This document shows, in pieces, positions 17,716 through 26,122 of a DNA stretch of 61,086 nucleotides (position 1 is its first letter; the number at the start of each line of letters is the position of its first letter). The position numbers and the translations under genes are program-made. This stretch comes from Planctomycetota bacterium (GTDB lineage Bacteria; Planctomycetota; Planctomycetia; Pirellulales; PLA5). The stretch covers positions 1 through 61,086 of the forward strand of contig QEVJ01000017.1 of the NCBI GenBank assembly GCA_003576845.1, given 5' to 3'. The notes below the pieces were generated by a model. That model was not told where the DNA came from. It was given only the letters and a program-made list of their open reading frames with translations, and did not search any database.

Positions 17716-19527
17716 TCATCCGCGCGACGCGGCGGCCGAAACGGCGTCGGCTTCTTCGCTGCTCGCTGTATCGGGCGAGGGTACTTCGAGCAAACGCTTT
17801 GCGTCGATGGGGCGAAGCTTGGTAAGTTCGTCGGCGTCTTCTGCCATCGGCGAAACGAGCCGCGGGCGATCGGCCAGTCGCCAGGGCAACCGGACCGTGA
17901 ACGTGCTGCCTTTGCCCAACTCGCTCACGAGCGAAATCTCGCCGCCGAGGAGCTTGCACATTTCCTTGACGATCGACAAGCCCAGGCCGGTGCCGGAGTG
18001 TTCCCGCGTGATGGCGTCGCCGCCGGTAAGGGCGGTGGCGCCTTGGCGGAACTTTTCGAAGATGACGTGCTGATCTTCCGGCGCGATGCCTACGCCCGTG
18101 TCGGCCACGACGAGCGCCAATTCACCGGAAGCGTGCCGGACGGCGGAAACGGTGATGCGGCCGCCTTCGGGCGTGAACTTGATCGCGTTCGACAAGAGGT
18201 TGTTGAGGATTTGCTGCACCTTGGCTTGATCCTGGTGCATTTCGGGTAGTTCCGCGGCGATTTCGACGTCGAGGTCGATGTTCTTCCGCTCGGCGAGCGG
18301 GCGGGCCATGTCGCACTGCGCCGAAATGACCGCGTCGATGCGAAAATCGGTAAGCCGCACTTCCATCCGCCCGGATTCGATCTTCGCCAGGTCGAGAATG
18401 TCGTTGATCATTTCGAGGAGCATGCGGCCGGACTTCTGAATGTTGAGCACGTACCGCCGCTGCCGCTCGTCGAGCGAGTCGATGGCGGCGAGCACGTCGG
18501 AGAAGCCGATGATGCTGTTTAGGGGCGTGCGGAGCTCGTGGCTCATCGTCGCGAGGAAGTCGCTCTTGAGGCGGTTGAGCTCGTGCAGCTTGAGGTTTGC
18601 CTGGGCGAGCTGATCGACCTTCCCGTCGAGGTCGACGTTTACGTGGCGAAGCTCGTCCTGGGCAGCGATCAAGTGCCGCAACATGCGATTGAAGGCCGCG
18701 CCGACCTCCTCGAACTCGTCGGCGGTGTGGATTTCAGCGCGGACGACGAGATTGCCGCGGCTCACTTCGTCGGCCACCTCGCGGAGGTGTTTGAGCGGCT
18801 TGACGATGACGTAGCGCACGACGACATAGAGCAGGAGCATTGCCAGAAAGACCGTGATGATCGCGGTGGCGTAGAGAATGGCGCGGTTCAGGCTCAAGGC
18901 GTGGTGCGTTTCTTCGTCGCTGAATTGCACCATGACGACGGCCATCAAATCGCCTTGGGCAAAGCCTGGATTCTCGGCGTATCCCGGGACCATGACCTTG
19001 TGGCAGTGATAGCACGATTGTTCGGCGTAGATGGGGCGATAGTATTGGTACTCGCGGGTGTCCTCGATGCGGCGTTCTTCGAATTCGTACTGGTTGCGTT
19101 CGCCGCGCTGGCGTGCTTCGCCGATGTCGGCAAATCGCTGCAAGAGAGCCCGCTCGAACGCGTCCCGGGGCGCTACGTCTTCGGGCCGCATTCCGGGGCG
19201 CTCCGAAACGACCTTCGGCATATTCTCGGGGGCGCGGATGAAGCGCGCCGCGAACGGCTGGTTGCGGAGATTCTGTGTGATTTGGGCGATATTGTCCTTC
19301 TGGCGGACGTCGGTTTCCCAAGCGTTCCAGTGGATCGTGTAGAGGGCGACGGTCGCGAGCGCATCGCCGTGGACCCGGGCTTGTTCGTAGACCAATTGCT
19401 CGTTTCGCCGGCCGTACCAGACGAAGCTGGCGGTGATGAGCATCAGCAGGCAGGCGCCGAACAGGAAGCGGCACTTGCGCTCCAGGCTCGTTTCGCCCAA
19501 GACACGTTTGAAACCCCGGTACGACAT
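17716..19527 (-). CDS. Sensor histidine kinase with periplasmic c-type haem motif
   Basis: This is a 603-residue membrane kinase. TM1 spans about 21-38. The periplasmic domain (40-215) resembles the DUF3365/Tll0287-like haem sensor and contains CYHCH at 172-176, a c-type haem attachment site. TM2 spans about 216-242, followed by HAMP (to 292), a coiled coil, HisKA with the phospho-acceptor H330 in MSHELRTPLN, and HATPase with LNNLLSNAIKF, DTGVG (477-481) and GTGLGLSIV (512-520). All kinase motifs look intact. It should sense redox state or a gas through a covalently bound haem. No response regulator is adjacent, so it is an orphan whose partner lies elsewhere. The C-terminal 45 residues are an acidic tail. 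Confidence 0.93.
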   Translation of the reverse strand: MSYRGFKRVLGETSLERKCRFLFGACLLMLITASFVWYGRRNEQLVYEQARVHGDALATVALYTIHWNAWETDVRQKDNIAQITQNLRNQPFAARFIRAPENMPKVVSERPGMRPEDVAPRDAFERALLQRFADIGEARQRGERNQYEFEERRIEDTREYQYYRPIYAEQSCYHCHKVMVPGYAENPGFAQGDLMAVVMVQFSDEETHHALSLNRAILYATAIITVFLAMLLLYVVVRYVIVKPLKHLREVADEVSRGNLVVRAEIHTADEFEEVGAAFNRMLRHLIAAQDELRHVNVDLDGKVDQLAQANLKLHELNRLKSDFLATMSHELRTPLNSIIGFSDVLAAIDSLDERQRRYVLNIQKSGRMLLEMINDILDLAKIESGRMEVRLTDFRIDAVISAQCDMARPLAERKNIDLDVEIAAELPEMHQDQAKVQQILNNLLSNAIKFTPEGGRITVSAVRHASGELALVVADTGVGIAPEDQHVIFEKFRQGATALTGGDAITREHSGTGLGLSIVKEMCKLLGGEISLVSELGKGSTFTVRLPWRLADRPRLVSPMAEDADELTKLRPIDAKRLLEVPSPDTASSEEADAVSAAASRG

Positions 19528-19590
19528 GCTGGCATTTTAGAAAACCGGCCGGCGCGGGACCATAGCAGCGTGCACGGCGTCGCACCGGCG

Positions 19591-20010
19591 CTAATCCCAC
19601 GATTTTCGGCCGCGAGACTGCTTTTTGGCCGAATGCTCGCTTTTTGCTTTGAGGCGGCGTTCGCGTGCGGCGCGGCTCGGTTTGATGGGGCGACGCTTCT
19701 TGGGGGGCGCGGCGACTTCGAGCAGCATCTCCCTGAGCTTGTCGAGGCAGTCCTCGGCGTTGCGGCCTCGATCGCGATGGCGGTCGCTCGAGAGCACGAT
19801 TTCTCCGTCGACGGTGAGGCGGCTCCCGTACTTTGCCGCGAAGCGCGCGCGAACGTCTTCGGGCACGCTCATATTCGCGGCGACGGACCAGCGGAGCACG
19901 GCCTTGCTATTCACCTTGTTGACGTTCTGTCCGCCGGGTCCGGAGCTGCGGACATACGTGTACCGCAGCTCGTCGTCGGGAATCGCGATGCGGTGGTTGA
20001 CGACGAACAT
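19591..20010 (-). CDS. arfB: Peptidyl-tRNA hydrolase ArfB (ribosome rescue)
   Basis: ArfB releases peptides from stalled ribosomes without a stop codon. The 139-residue size, the YVRSSGPGGQNVNKVNSKA motif with catalytic GGQ at 26-28, and the basic C-terminal tail (PPKKRRPIKPSRAARERRLK) that enters the mRNA channel are all diagnostic. There is no codon-recognition domain, which separates it from RF1 and RF2. The start at MFVVNHRIAIPDDEL matches the family. It is on the minus strand, with a repeat hairpin between it and the HAD phosphatase gene. Confidence 0.95.
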   Translation of the reverse strand: MFVVNHRIAIPDDELRYTYVRSSGPGGQNVNKVNSKAVLRWSVAANMSVPEDVRARFAAKYGSRLTVDGEIVLSSDRHRDRGRNAEDCLDKLREMLLEVAAPPKKRRPIKPSRAARERRLKAKSEHSAKKQSRGRKSWD

Positions 20011-20051
20011 GGCGGGCGGCGATTGGGATCGTTGTAGCGGGCGACAACTAT

Positions 20052-20118
20052 GCGAGGCGAATCCCTTCGCCGACCGGCGCGATCACCGCCGTTATCGGCG
20101 AAAGGATTCGCCTCCTAC
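20052..20118. repeat. GAGGCGAATCC hairpin repeat, copy 1
   Basis: The left arm (20052-20073, slightly degenerate) and right arm TCGGCGAAAGGATTCGCCTC... (20095-20118) form a 22-24 bp hairpin with a 21-nt loop. It begins 26 nt after the stop codon of the HAD phosphatase gene. Confidence 0.9.
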
Positions 20119-20144
20119 AGTTTAGATTGCGTCGACCGAACGCA

Positions 20145-20837
20145 TCAGGCCGCGCTCCAGACTTCCATGATCGCCGCGACGTCGCGGAGATCGGCGACGA
20201 GAAAATCGGGCACGCTCGGCGCGAGGTCGTCGACGGAATGCACGCCGGTGGCGACGGCGACGGCTTTCGCGCCGATTGCGCGGGCGCATTGCACGTCGAG
20301 CGGCGTATCGCCGACGATCCAGATCCGATCGGCCGGATGATCGGCCGCGACGTGTTGGCGGACGAGTTGGCGCGCTTCCCGGGCGACGCCGTCGCGGTCG
20401 CGCTGGACGTCGCCGAACGCGCCGAACCGGAACCGGTGGAACAGGTCGAAGTGGGAGAGCTTGACCCGCGCGCCTTCGGCGATGTTGCCGGTGAGCAGGC
20501 CGAGCGTGACGTGGGCGAAGCGTTGCAGTTCGTCGAGCAGCGCGACCACGCCCGGCAGGACGCGGCCGGGACGTTCGGCGAGGGCTTCGGGCAAACGCCG
20601 CAGATAGCCGGTGCGGAGTTGCTGCCAGCTTTCGGGCGAGTCTTCGATGTCGTGAACGCGGAACAGGTCGCCGGCGATTGCGCGATCGGTGCGGCCGCTC
20701 ATGGGGACGTTGCCGCGAAGGGCGTCGAGTCCGAATTCCTCGCGGAGCGCCGTCTCGAACGCGGCGCGTCCCGCGCCGCCCGTGCTGACGAGCGTTCCGT
20801 CGATGTCGAACAGGCAGACGATGTTTCGGACGGGCAT
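20145..20837 (-). CDS. HAD-superfamily phosphatase, phosphoglycolate-phosphatase-like
   Basis: The 230-residue protein has HAD motif I, LFDIDGTLVSTGG, with the two catalytic aspartates, motif II in LGLLTGNIA, a lysine near RVKLSHFDLF and motif IV WIVGDTPLDVQCARAIGAK. A helical cap lies between motif I and II, so it is subclass I. It hydrolyses a phosphomonoester; phosphoglycolate is the common substrate of this subfamily but is not proven here. The start at MPVRNIVCLF is family-typical. It stands alone on the minus strand. Confidence 0.85.
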   Translation of the reverse strand: MPVRNIVCLFDIDGTLVSTGGAGRAAFETALREEFGLDALRGNVPMSGRTDRAIAGDLFRVHDIEDSPESWQQLRTGYLRRLPEALAERPGRVLPGVVALLDELQRFAHVTLGLLTGNIAEGARVKLSHFDLFHRFRFGAFGDVQRDRDGVAREARQLVRQHVAADHPADRIWIVGDTPLDVQCARAIGAKAVAVATGVHSVDDLAPSVPDFLVADLRDVAAIMEVWSAA

Positions 20838-20912
20838 GGGTTGCGGTTTTCTGGCGGCGCGGCGAGACGCTGGATTATACGCGCCGCGGCCGGGTGAGGT
20901 ACGACGGATTTC

Positions 20913-21017
20913 GTAGGGTGGGTCGAATGAAGTGATGCCTACCAAGACCGCGCAAGGGGAACAAACGCGATCAAAACGCCATGTCCGGTGGGCCTCACTT
21001 CGTTCGACCCACCCTAC
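20913..21017. repeat. Inverted repeat, GTAGGGTGGGTCGAA family
   Basis: GTAGGGTGGGTCGAATGAAG at 20913-20943 faces CTTCGTTCGACCCACCCTAC at 20987-21017, a stem of about 31 bases with four mismatches. It is related to the element at 13391. It lies between the HAD gene start and the enolase-like gene end. Confidence 0.85.
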
Positions 21018-21043
21018 GATTCGCCCTACGATTCTTCGCATGG

Positions 21044-21140
21044 CAGCCTGTTGAAAAAGGGGACAGACCCTTGGGAAAGCGCGTTTTCGCCGCAGATTGC
21101 AACGTGCCTGAGAGGGTCAGTCCCCTTTTTCAACAGGCTG
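21044..21140. repeat. Inverted repeat overlapping the enolase-like stop codon
   Basis: CAGCCTGTTGAAAAAGGGGA (21044-21070 arm) pairs with the arm 21114-21140, with one mismatch in 27 bases and a 43-nt loop. The last three codons and stop of the enolase-like gene (21130-21141) are inside the right arm. It could terminate transcription. Confidence 0.88.
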
Positions 21141-22413
21141 ATAGCTCTTCTTCGATTCGCAGCAGGCGGTTGTACTTTGCGAGCCGTTCGCTGCGGACGA
21201 TCGAGCCGATCTTGATTTGGTCGGCCGCGGTGGCGACGGCGAGGTCGGCGATGGTCGTGTCTTCGGTTTCGCCGCTGCGGGCGGAGACGATCGTGCGAAA
21301 GCCGGCTTGGCGGGCGAGGCGGATGGTTTCGAGCGTTTCGGTGAGCGTGCCGATCTGGTTTAGCTTGATGAGCACGGCGTTGGCGGCGCGCTCGGCGATA
21401 ACCCGTTTGAGCCGCCCGGGATTGGTGACGATCAGATCGTCGCCGACGATTTGAAGCTTATTGCCATGCTTTGCAGTGAACTCGCTCCAAGCGGCCCAGT
21501 CGTCTTCCGCGAAGGGATCTTCAACGCTGGCGAGCGGAAAGCGAGCGATCAATCGTGCGTAGAATTCCGCTAGCTTTTCACTCGGCATCACGATTTTTAC
21601 GAATTGCATCAGGCGGTAATTCTTATTTCGGCAGTTGTAGAGTTGCGTGGCGGCGACGTCCAGCGCGATTTGCATTTGGTCGAACGTGAAGCCCGCTTCC
21701 TTAATGGCACTCGCCACGAATTCGATTGCGCTCTCATTGGATTCTAGGCGTGGACCGAAGCCGCCTTCATCCCCGACGAGTCGTCCTTCGAGGTCGGCGG
21801 TTTCCAGTAAATCTGCGAGTCGCCGATAAACTCGCGCGATCGATTCGAGGCGCTCGGACATCGGCCCTGCGCCTGTGGGCATGATGAGGATGTCTTGAAA
21901 GTCGATGTTTTCACCAGCGTGCGCGCCGCCGGAGATCATGTTGGTCATCGGCGTCGGCATGCGCGGGGTCGGCGGCGACAGTGGGACGAACGCTTCGGCG
22001 GCCAGGCGATTGAGATGTTTCCAGAGCGGAACGCGCTGTGCGGCCGCGGCGGCGTGGGCGATGGCGAGCGATGCTCCGAGGATGGCGTTTGCGCCGAGAC
22101 GATGTTTGTTCGGCGTGCCGTCGAGAGCGATCAGGCGGCGGTCGATGGCGGCTTGATCGACAACGTTCAGGCCGGAGATGGTCGCCGCGATTTCGCCGTT
22201 GACACTGGCGACCGCGCGGAGCACGCCGCGGCCGTCGTAGCGGGACACGTCGCCGTCGCGAAGCTCGTGGGCTTCGGCGGCGCCGGTGCTTGCGCCGCTG
22301 GGGACGATCGCGCGGCCGAGCGCACCGTCGTCGCAACGAACGTCGACTTCAACAGTGGGCCAGCCGCGGCTGTCGAGGACTTCGCGGGCGTGGACGGAGG
22401 CGATACGAGCCAT
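21130..22413 (-). CDS. Enolase-family protein with altered active site
   Basis: The 427-residue protein aligns with enolase along its whole length: VLDSRGWPTVEVDV, VPSGASTG, GGAHAGENIDFQ, VGDEGGFGP, ALDVAATQLYN, SVEDPFAEDDW, QIVGDDLIVTN and LIKLNQIGT. The metal ligands (D, E, D) and the catalytic glutamate and lysine are retained. However, the normally invariant VSHRSGETED reads VSARSGETED, with alanine at residue 378 encoded by GCC, and the usual LDSRGNPT has W for N. The conserved histidine lost here helps bind the substrate phosphate side. The protein is probably a paralogue with reduced or changed activity rather than the main glycolytic enolase. It lies downstream of a kinase-fold and a Rieske gene on the same strand. 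Confidence 0.85.
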   Translation of the reverse strand: MARIASVHAREVLDSRGWPTVEVDVRCDDGALGRAIVPSGASTGAAEAHELRDGDVSRYDGRGVLRAVASVNGEIAATISGLNVVDQAAIDRRLIALDGTPNKHRLGANAILGASLAIAHAAAAAQRVPLWKHLNRLAAEAFVPLSPPTPRMPTPMTNMISGGAHAGENIDFQDILIMPTGAGPMSERLESIARVYRRLADLLETADLEGRLVGDEGGFGPRLESNESAIEFVASAIKEAGFTFDQMQIALDVAATQLYNCRNKNYRLMQFVKIVMPSEKLAEFYARLIARFPLASVEDPFAEDDWAAWSEFTAKHGNKLQIVGDDLIVTNPGRLKRVIAERAANAVLIKLNQIGTLTETLETIRLARQAGFRTIVSARSGETEDTTIADLAVATAADQIKIGSIVRSERLAKYNRLLRIEEELSAC

Positions 22414-22457
22414 GCGATTGCGGTCTAGAACGTGTGATTTACAGCTATTCGACAACT

Positions 22458-22526
22458 GTAGTAGGCGAGTCGTTTCGCCGAACGAGTCGCAAAGCATCAC
22501 CGTCGGCGAAAGGATTCGCCTCCTAC
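22458..22526. repeat. GAGGCGAATCC hairpin repeat, copy 2
   Basis: The degenerate left arm (22458-22481) and perfect right arm TCGGCGAAAGGATTCGCCTC... (22503-22526) enclose a 21-nt loop. The element begins 27 nt after the stop of the phosphotransferase gene and lies before the enolase-like gene. Confidence 0.9.
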
Positions 22527-22553
22527 AGTCTCGGAGCTCGGCGTCGTTTGTTT

Positions 22554-23663
22554 TCAGAGCCAGGCGACGCTGAGTCGCAGGCGGGTTGTTGCGGCGGGCC
22601 AAGCGTCGACTGGGTCGAGGAGCAGGTTTCGGCCGAACGTGCGGGCGGCGTCGCGACGCTGCGGTTCGTCAAGGTAGTCGACCGGGCTTTTGCCGTCGAG
22701 GCGGGCGACGATGCACGCGCCGAGATGCTGCATCGCCCGGCGGGCAAGATCGCGCTGGTCGTCGGCGGTGTGAAGACCGAGCGTGACGAAGTAGGCGGCC
22801 CAAAAATCGTTGGCCAAACCGATCAACGGCGTCGACAGCGGCGCGAAGTAGCACGCCTTGAGCACGAGGTGCGTGAGAAAGAACCCGAGGTCGAAGGCGG
22901 GGTCGCCGAAATGGCCGGTCTCGAAGTCGACCATCATCAACTCGGTCCGGTCGCCCGAGGGATACACGAGCAGGTTCTTGGGGCTGAAGTCGGCATGGAC
23001 GAGGGCGAGCGGGTGCTCGGCCAGCGAGTCGATGAGCCGTTCCACGTGTAGCCGGAGATCGGCGTGGACCGCGGCGATTGTTCGGTAGTACGGGTCGATG
23101 CGCAGGGCGTCGAAGATTGCGGTGTCGCCCAGTTCGGCGCGGATGGCTTTGTCGCGCCACGAGCCGGAATGCAACCGCGCGAGGAGGCGGCCGCAGGCAG
23201 TGGCGATGTGGCCGTTGCGAGCGTGCGCGGCGAAGTTCGCACCGCCGCCCGTGAGGAGCCACTGCTTCCAGACGCCATGATTCATCGGCGCGGCGGTCAT
23301 CGCGAAGGCGAAGTTCTCGCGATCCTCCCATAGCACGGCGGGCGTCGTGGCGCGTAGGTCGTCCGCGGTTTCGACGTGGGGCGGCTGGGATTCGAGAATG
23401 CTTTGGCAGATCCGAAGCACGGCGAGCTCGCGCCAATTGCGTTCGACGTTGCAGAACCAGGGCTGGGCGACGCGAAGTTGTGGGCGGGCTTGCTTGAGGA
23501 CGAACGAGTTTTCCGGCGCGTCGTCGGCGGTCTGCACGCGGACGTAGAACACGGCGTTCGACACGCCGCCCGCGAGCTCGCGAACGACGATGCGATCTGC
23601 CGCGCTGGCCTTGCCGGTTTGGCGGAGATAGTCGGCCGCGGTCTCGGTGGTGATCTCGTGCAT
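22554..23663 (-). CDS. Aminoglycoside-phosphotransferase-fold small-molecule kinase
   Basis: The 369-residue protein has the APH/choline-kinase fold: a glycine-rich region RELAGGVSNAVFYV, the ATP lysine in SFVLKQA, the catalytic loop LVHADFSPKNLL and the metal-binding MMVDFETGHFGDPAFDLGF. It resembles 5-methylthioribose kinase and homoserine-kinase-like enzymes, which phosphorylate small hydroxyl compounds; an antibiotic target is unlikely from context. The ATG at 23663 (MHEITTETAADYL) is 7 bases after the Rieske stop codon, so the two are translated from one message. The substrate may be whatever the Rieske protein and enolase-like protein share. Confidence 0.82.
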   Translation of the reverse strand: MHEITTETAADYLRQTGKASAADRIVVRELAGGVSNAVFYVRVQTADDAPENSFVLKQARPQLRVAQPWFCNVERNWRELAVLRICQSILESQPPHVETADDLRATTPAVLWEDRENFAFAMTAAPMNHGVWKQWLLTGGGANFAAHARNGHIATACGRLLARLHSGSWRDKAIRAELGDTAIFDALRIDPYYRTIAAVHADLRLHVERLIDSLAEHPLALVHADFSPKNLLVYPSGDRTELMMVDFETGHFGDPAFDLGFFLTHLVLKACYFAPLSTPLIGLANDFWAAYFVTLGLHTADDQRDLARRAMQHLGACIVARLDGKSPVDYLDEPQRRDAARTFGRNLLLDPVDAWPAATTRLRLSVAWL

Positions 23664-23670
23664 GGCGCGG

Positions 23671-24891
23671 TCACGCAAGTCGGGCCAGATACCACGCGAC
23701 CCAGGTTCCGATTTCGGCTTCGTCGGCGGCGAAGGGACCGGGCAGATAGCGCGTTGCGTTGACGCCGAGCTGGTTGTCGCTGGCGAGTTTGAGCACGCGT
23801 TCGACGTTCGCGCGCCAGAGCCAACTTAGCCGCGGGGCATCGTAGTCGGCGCCTTCGACGGCGGAAGTCCGCACGAGCCAGGTGACGTCGATTTCGGTGA
23901 CTTGCGGTTCGAGCGGCGTGAGGCGGACGATGACCGCGTAATCGGCGCAGACGACGATCCAGGATGCGAGGACACGGATCACCGCGAAGCCGCCGTCGGA
24001 AGCGGTTTGCGAGCCGAGCAAGGGCGCGATTGCCGCGCCGGTTTCGCTCTGCGTCGCGAAGCCGGGGCGGATTGGCTCGCGGCGGCAGGTGTAGTCGAGC
24101 GCTCGATCGGCGGTTGTGTGCGATGCGGCGATGGGTTGCCGATTGGCGTCGCGTTGCCACGCCGCGGCGAACGCTTCGTACTTGCGGTGCAACGAGGGAT
24201 CGCCAGTGGCGGCCGTTTCGGACTTGAGCATGACGCGGCACATTTCGGGAAACGAGCCGACGGAGGCGTGAAGTTCGAGAAAGCACTGCTGGATGAGCTT
24301 CCAGTTTGCGGGGCAAAGGTAGCGGCGATGGTAGGCGATGCGCGTGTGGGCAAAGTCGTATTGGGCGAGCGCGGCTTCGATGTCGCGGCGGAGCGGCGCG
24401 ACGTCGGGCGGGGCGTCGAGGCACAGGAAGATGACGCCGGAGACGACTTCGACGTGGGCGCGGAGCAAGCCGAGGGAATCGCGGTCGAAATCGGGCGGCA
24501 TGTTGGGCGCGGCGACCAGCTTACCGTCTTGCGCATAGGTCCAAGCGTGCATCGGGCAGACGAGTTCGCGGCAGTGCCCGTATTCTTCGATGGCGACGCG
24601 CGAGCCGCGGTGGCGGCAGACGTTGACGCAGGCGTGGACGGCATCGCGCTCGCCGCGAGAGATGACGAAGGACTCGACTCCGAGGTCGTAGAGGAAATAG
24701 TCGCCTTGGCGAGGAATCGAGGCGACGTGGCCGGCGACGATCCAGTGGCCGAGGAACAAGCGTTCGAGGTCGCGGCGATGGATGTCGGGGTCGACGAAGA
24801 ACGCGCGCGGGAGATTATGGCTCGTGGCCGAAGCCGCGGGCAGCGCCGCCGGAGCGGAAGTTGCGTCGGGGTCTCGGCGGGCCGGATTCAT
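23671..24891 (-). CDS. Rieske-domain protein of ring-hydroxylase alpha-subunit type, catalytic iron site missing
   Basis: The 406-residue protein has an intact Rieske [2Fe-2S] site, CRHRG (C92, H94) and CPMHAW (C112, H115). The C-terminal domain has the aromatic ring-hydroxylase alpha fold, including ANWKLIQQCFLELHASVGSF. In active enzymes this stretch reads like NWK....FLECYHC...HP and carries two histidine ligands of the mononuclear iron. Here those positions are A and F by my alignment, and the later aspartate ligand before the Q.GV motif also seems replaced by valine. It may move electrons or bind substrate without oxygenase activity. The start is uncertain: 24891 (MNPARRD), 24951 and 25065 are possible, with the longer N-terminus unlike the family. 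It is first in a cluster with a kinase and an enolase-like gene. Confidence 0.8.
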   Translation of the reverse strand: MNPARRDPDATSAPAALPAASATSHNLPRAFFVDPDIHRRDLERLFLGHWIVAGHVASIPRQGDYFLYDLGVESFVISRGERDAVHACVNVCRHRGSRVAIEEYGHCRELVCPMHAWTYAQDGKLVAAPNMPPDFDRDSLGLLRAHVEVVSGVIFLCLDAPPDVAPLRRDIEAALAQYDFAHTRIAYHRRYLCPANWKLIQQCFLELHASVGSFPEMCRVMLKSETAATGDPSLHRKYEAFAAAWQRDANRQPIAASHTTADRALDYTCRREPIRPGFATQSETGAAIAPLLGSQTASDGGFAVIRVLASWIVVCADYAVIVRLTPLEPQVTEIDVTWLVRTSAVEGADYDAPRLSWLWRANVERVLKLASDNQLGVNATRYLPGPFAADEAEIGTWVAWYLARLA

Positions 24892-25101
24892 GGTACTTGC
24901 CCAGCGGCGAACGAACCGCGGCGACGCCCACGACGCGAGTCTTTGCGCCATCGTAGTGTCCGCCCGGCGGAGCGGGAAGTTAATCCGGCCCCATGGCGGC
25001 GTGGCCGGTTCCAAAGGCGTTTCGGTGCGGGAGAGCGTGTGTTTTGGCCGAGGGGCATTTCGCACGCATTAACGCACATAATATATCTATAGTTGTGTTC
25101 T

Positions 25102-25377
25102 TTATTCTGAGTTTGGCGTACCATTTTCGGCCAGTAGTTCTTTCGCTTTTTTGGCCCCCAAATTGCGCATTGCGGCGAGCTCGAATCGCTGGCGTGCCTC
25201 CTCGGCCCAGAATTCGAGCTTGGCGATCCACTCGTTGGCCTTCTTGTCGTGAACGGCGACCTGCTCGATGCGTTCGTCGCGGGTGCGGCGGGCAATCTCG
25301 CGGAATAATGCGGCCAAATCGAGGAATCGCAGTGCTAGCCGGTCGAATTGGTCGGCCTGGTAAGGAATGAGTGTCAT
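25102..25377 (-). CDS. Small hypothetical helical protein
   Basis: The 91-residue product starts at MTLIPYQADQFDRLALRFLD behind a strong AAGAGGGGGG site. It is predicted to be helical and charged throughout, with FREIARRTRDERIEQVAVHD and WIAKLEFWAEEARQRFELAA as amphipathic helices. No domain is recognised. The promoter of the Rieske gene must share the short AT-rich gap to its left (25070-25100). Confidence 0.6.
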   Translation of the reverse strand: MTLIPYQADQFDRLALRFLDLAALFREIARRTRDERIEQVAVHDKKANEWIAKLEFWAEEARQRFELAAMRNLGAKKAKELLAENGTPNSE

Positions 25378-25619
25378 GCCCCCCTCTTGAGAAAGATCAG
25401 AACAGGTCGCTGTTCCCCGTGCAATCGCCATCCTACCAAGTCGCCGGCGGGAGCGTCGAGCCTTCTGGTCGTTTTTGCGGACGAATTGCCAAGAATCCGG
25501 CCGAAGCACGGCGCATAAAATGGTCAAAATTATGGTTGTAATTGTGCCACTTATTGTGTACGATCACGTCCGGTTTGGCTTCCATTTCATCGCCGTTATC
25601 GTCGGGAGGCACGCAAAAA

Positions 25620-25949
25620 ATGACGCGAATTCGCAAGTCAACGCAGCGCAAACCCACGCGAAGTTTGGGACAGGGCAAGGAATCGGCCGCATCGTATCCT
25701 TACCGCGACTTATGCCAGGAAGAGGGGGTATTCCCGGCGGAGGAAACGTCGGCCGACGACGGGAATGGCGCGGATCGCGTTGCCGGTGGGGTCTTGGATG
25801 AGACGAAGGACGTTGACGTCGATCTCGACGACCTCGAATTCGACCCAAACGCCCGCGACATCCTTGGCGACTTTGGTCTCGACGACGAAGAGGCGGTTCC
25901 CGAGGAGAGCGATTTCTGGTTCGACGCGGACGACGAGTTCGAGGATTAG
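25620..25949 (+). CDS. Small acidic hypothetical protein
   Basis: The 109-residue frame starts at MTRIRKSTQRKPTRSLGQGK, so it has a basic head and a very acidic tail (VDVDLDDLEFDPNARDILGD, DDEEAVPEESDFWFDADDEF). A GGGAGG site lies upstream. The charge split suggests a nucleic-acid or protein partner, but no family is recognised. A GTCAGGCC hairpin repeat follows 42 nt after the stop. Confidence 0.55.
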   Translation: MTRIRKSTQRKPTRSLGQGKESAASYPYRDLCQEEGVFPAEETSADDGNGADRVAGGVLDETKDVDVDLDDLEFDPNARDILGDFGLDDEEAVPEESDFWFDADDEFED

Positions 25950-25991
25950 GGTGACGGGGTGTGGTCCATGGGCAGTGGGCAGATTTGGTGT

Positions 25992-26055
25992 GTCAGGCCG
26001 GCGCGGATTGGGGTTTTTGATGATGGCAAATCGTTTGCCGCTTGGCCTGACCTAC
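25992..26055. repeat. GTCAGGCC...GGCCTGACCTAC repeat, copy 1
   Basis: A 64-bp element has GTCAGGCC and GGCCTGAC ends and the inner signature GATGGCAAATCGTTTGCCGC, itself containing GGCAAA/TTTGCC. It is 42 nt after the acidic-protein stop. Related copies are at 28404 and 35172. Confidence 0.85.
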
Positions 26056-26122
26056 GAGCACTGCGGGGCGTTCGTTGCACTGAGTTTTTCATCCAGAGGA
26101 CTATCTTCACGGAGCACTTCGT

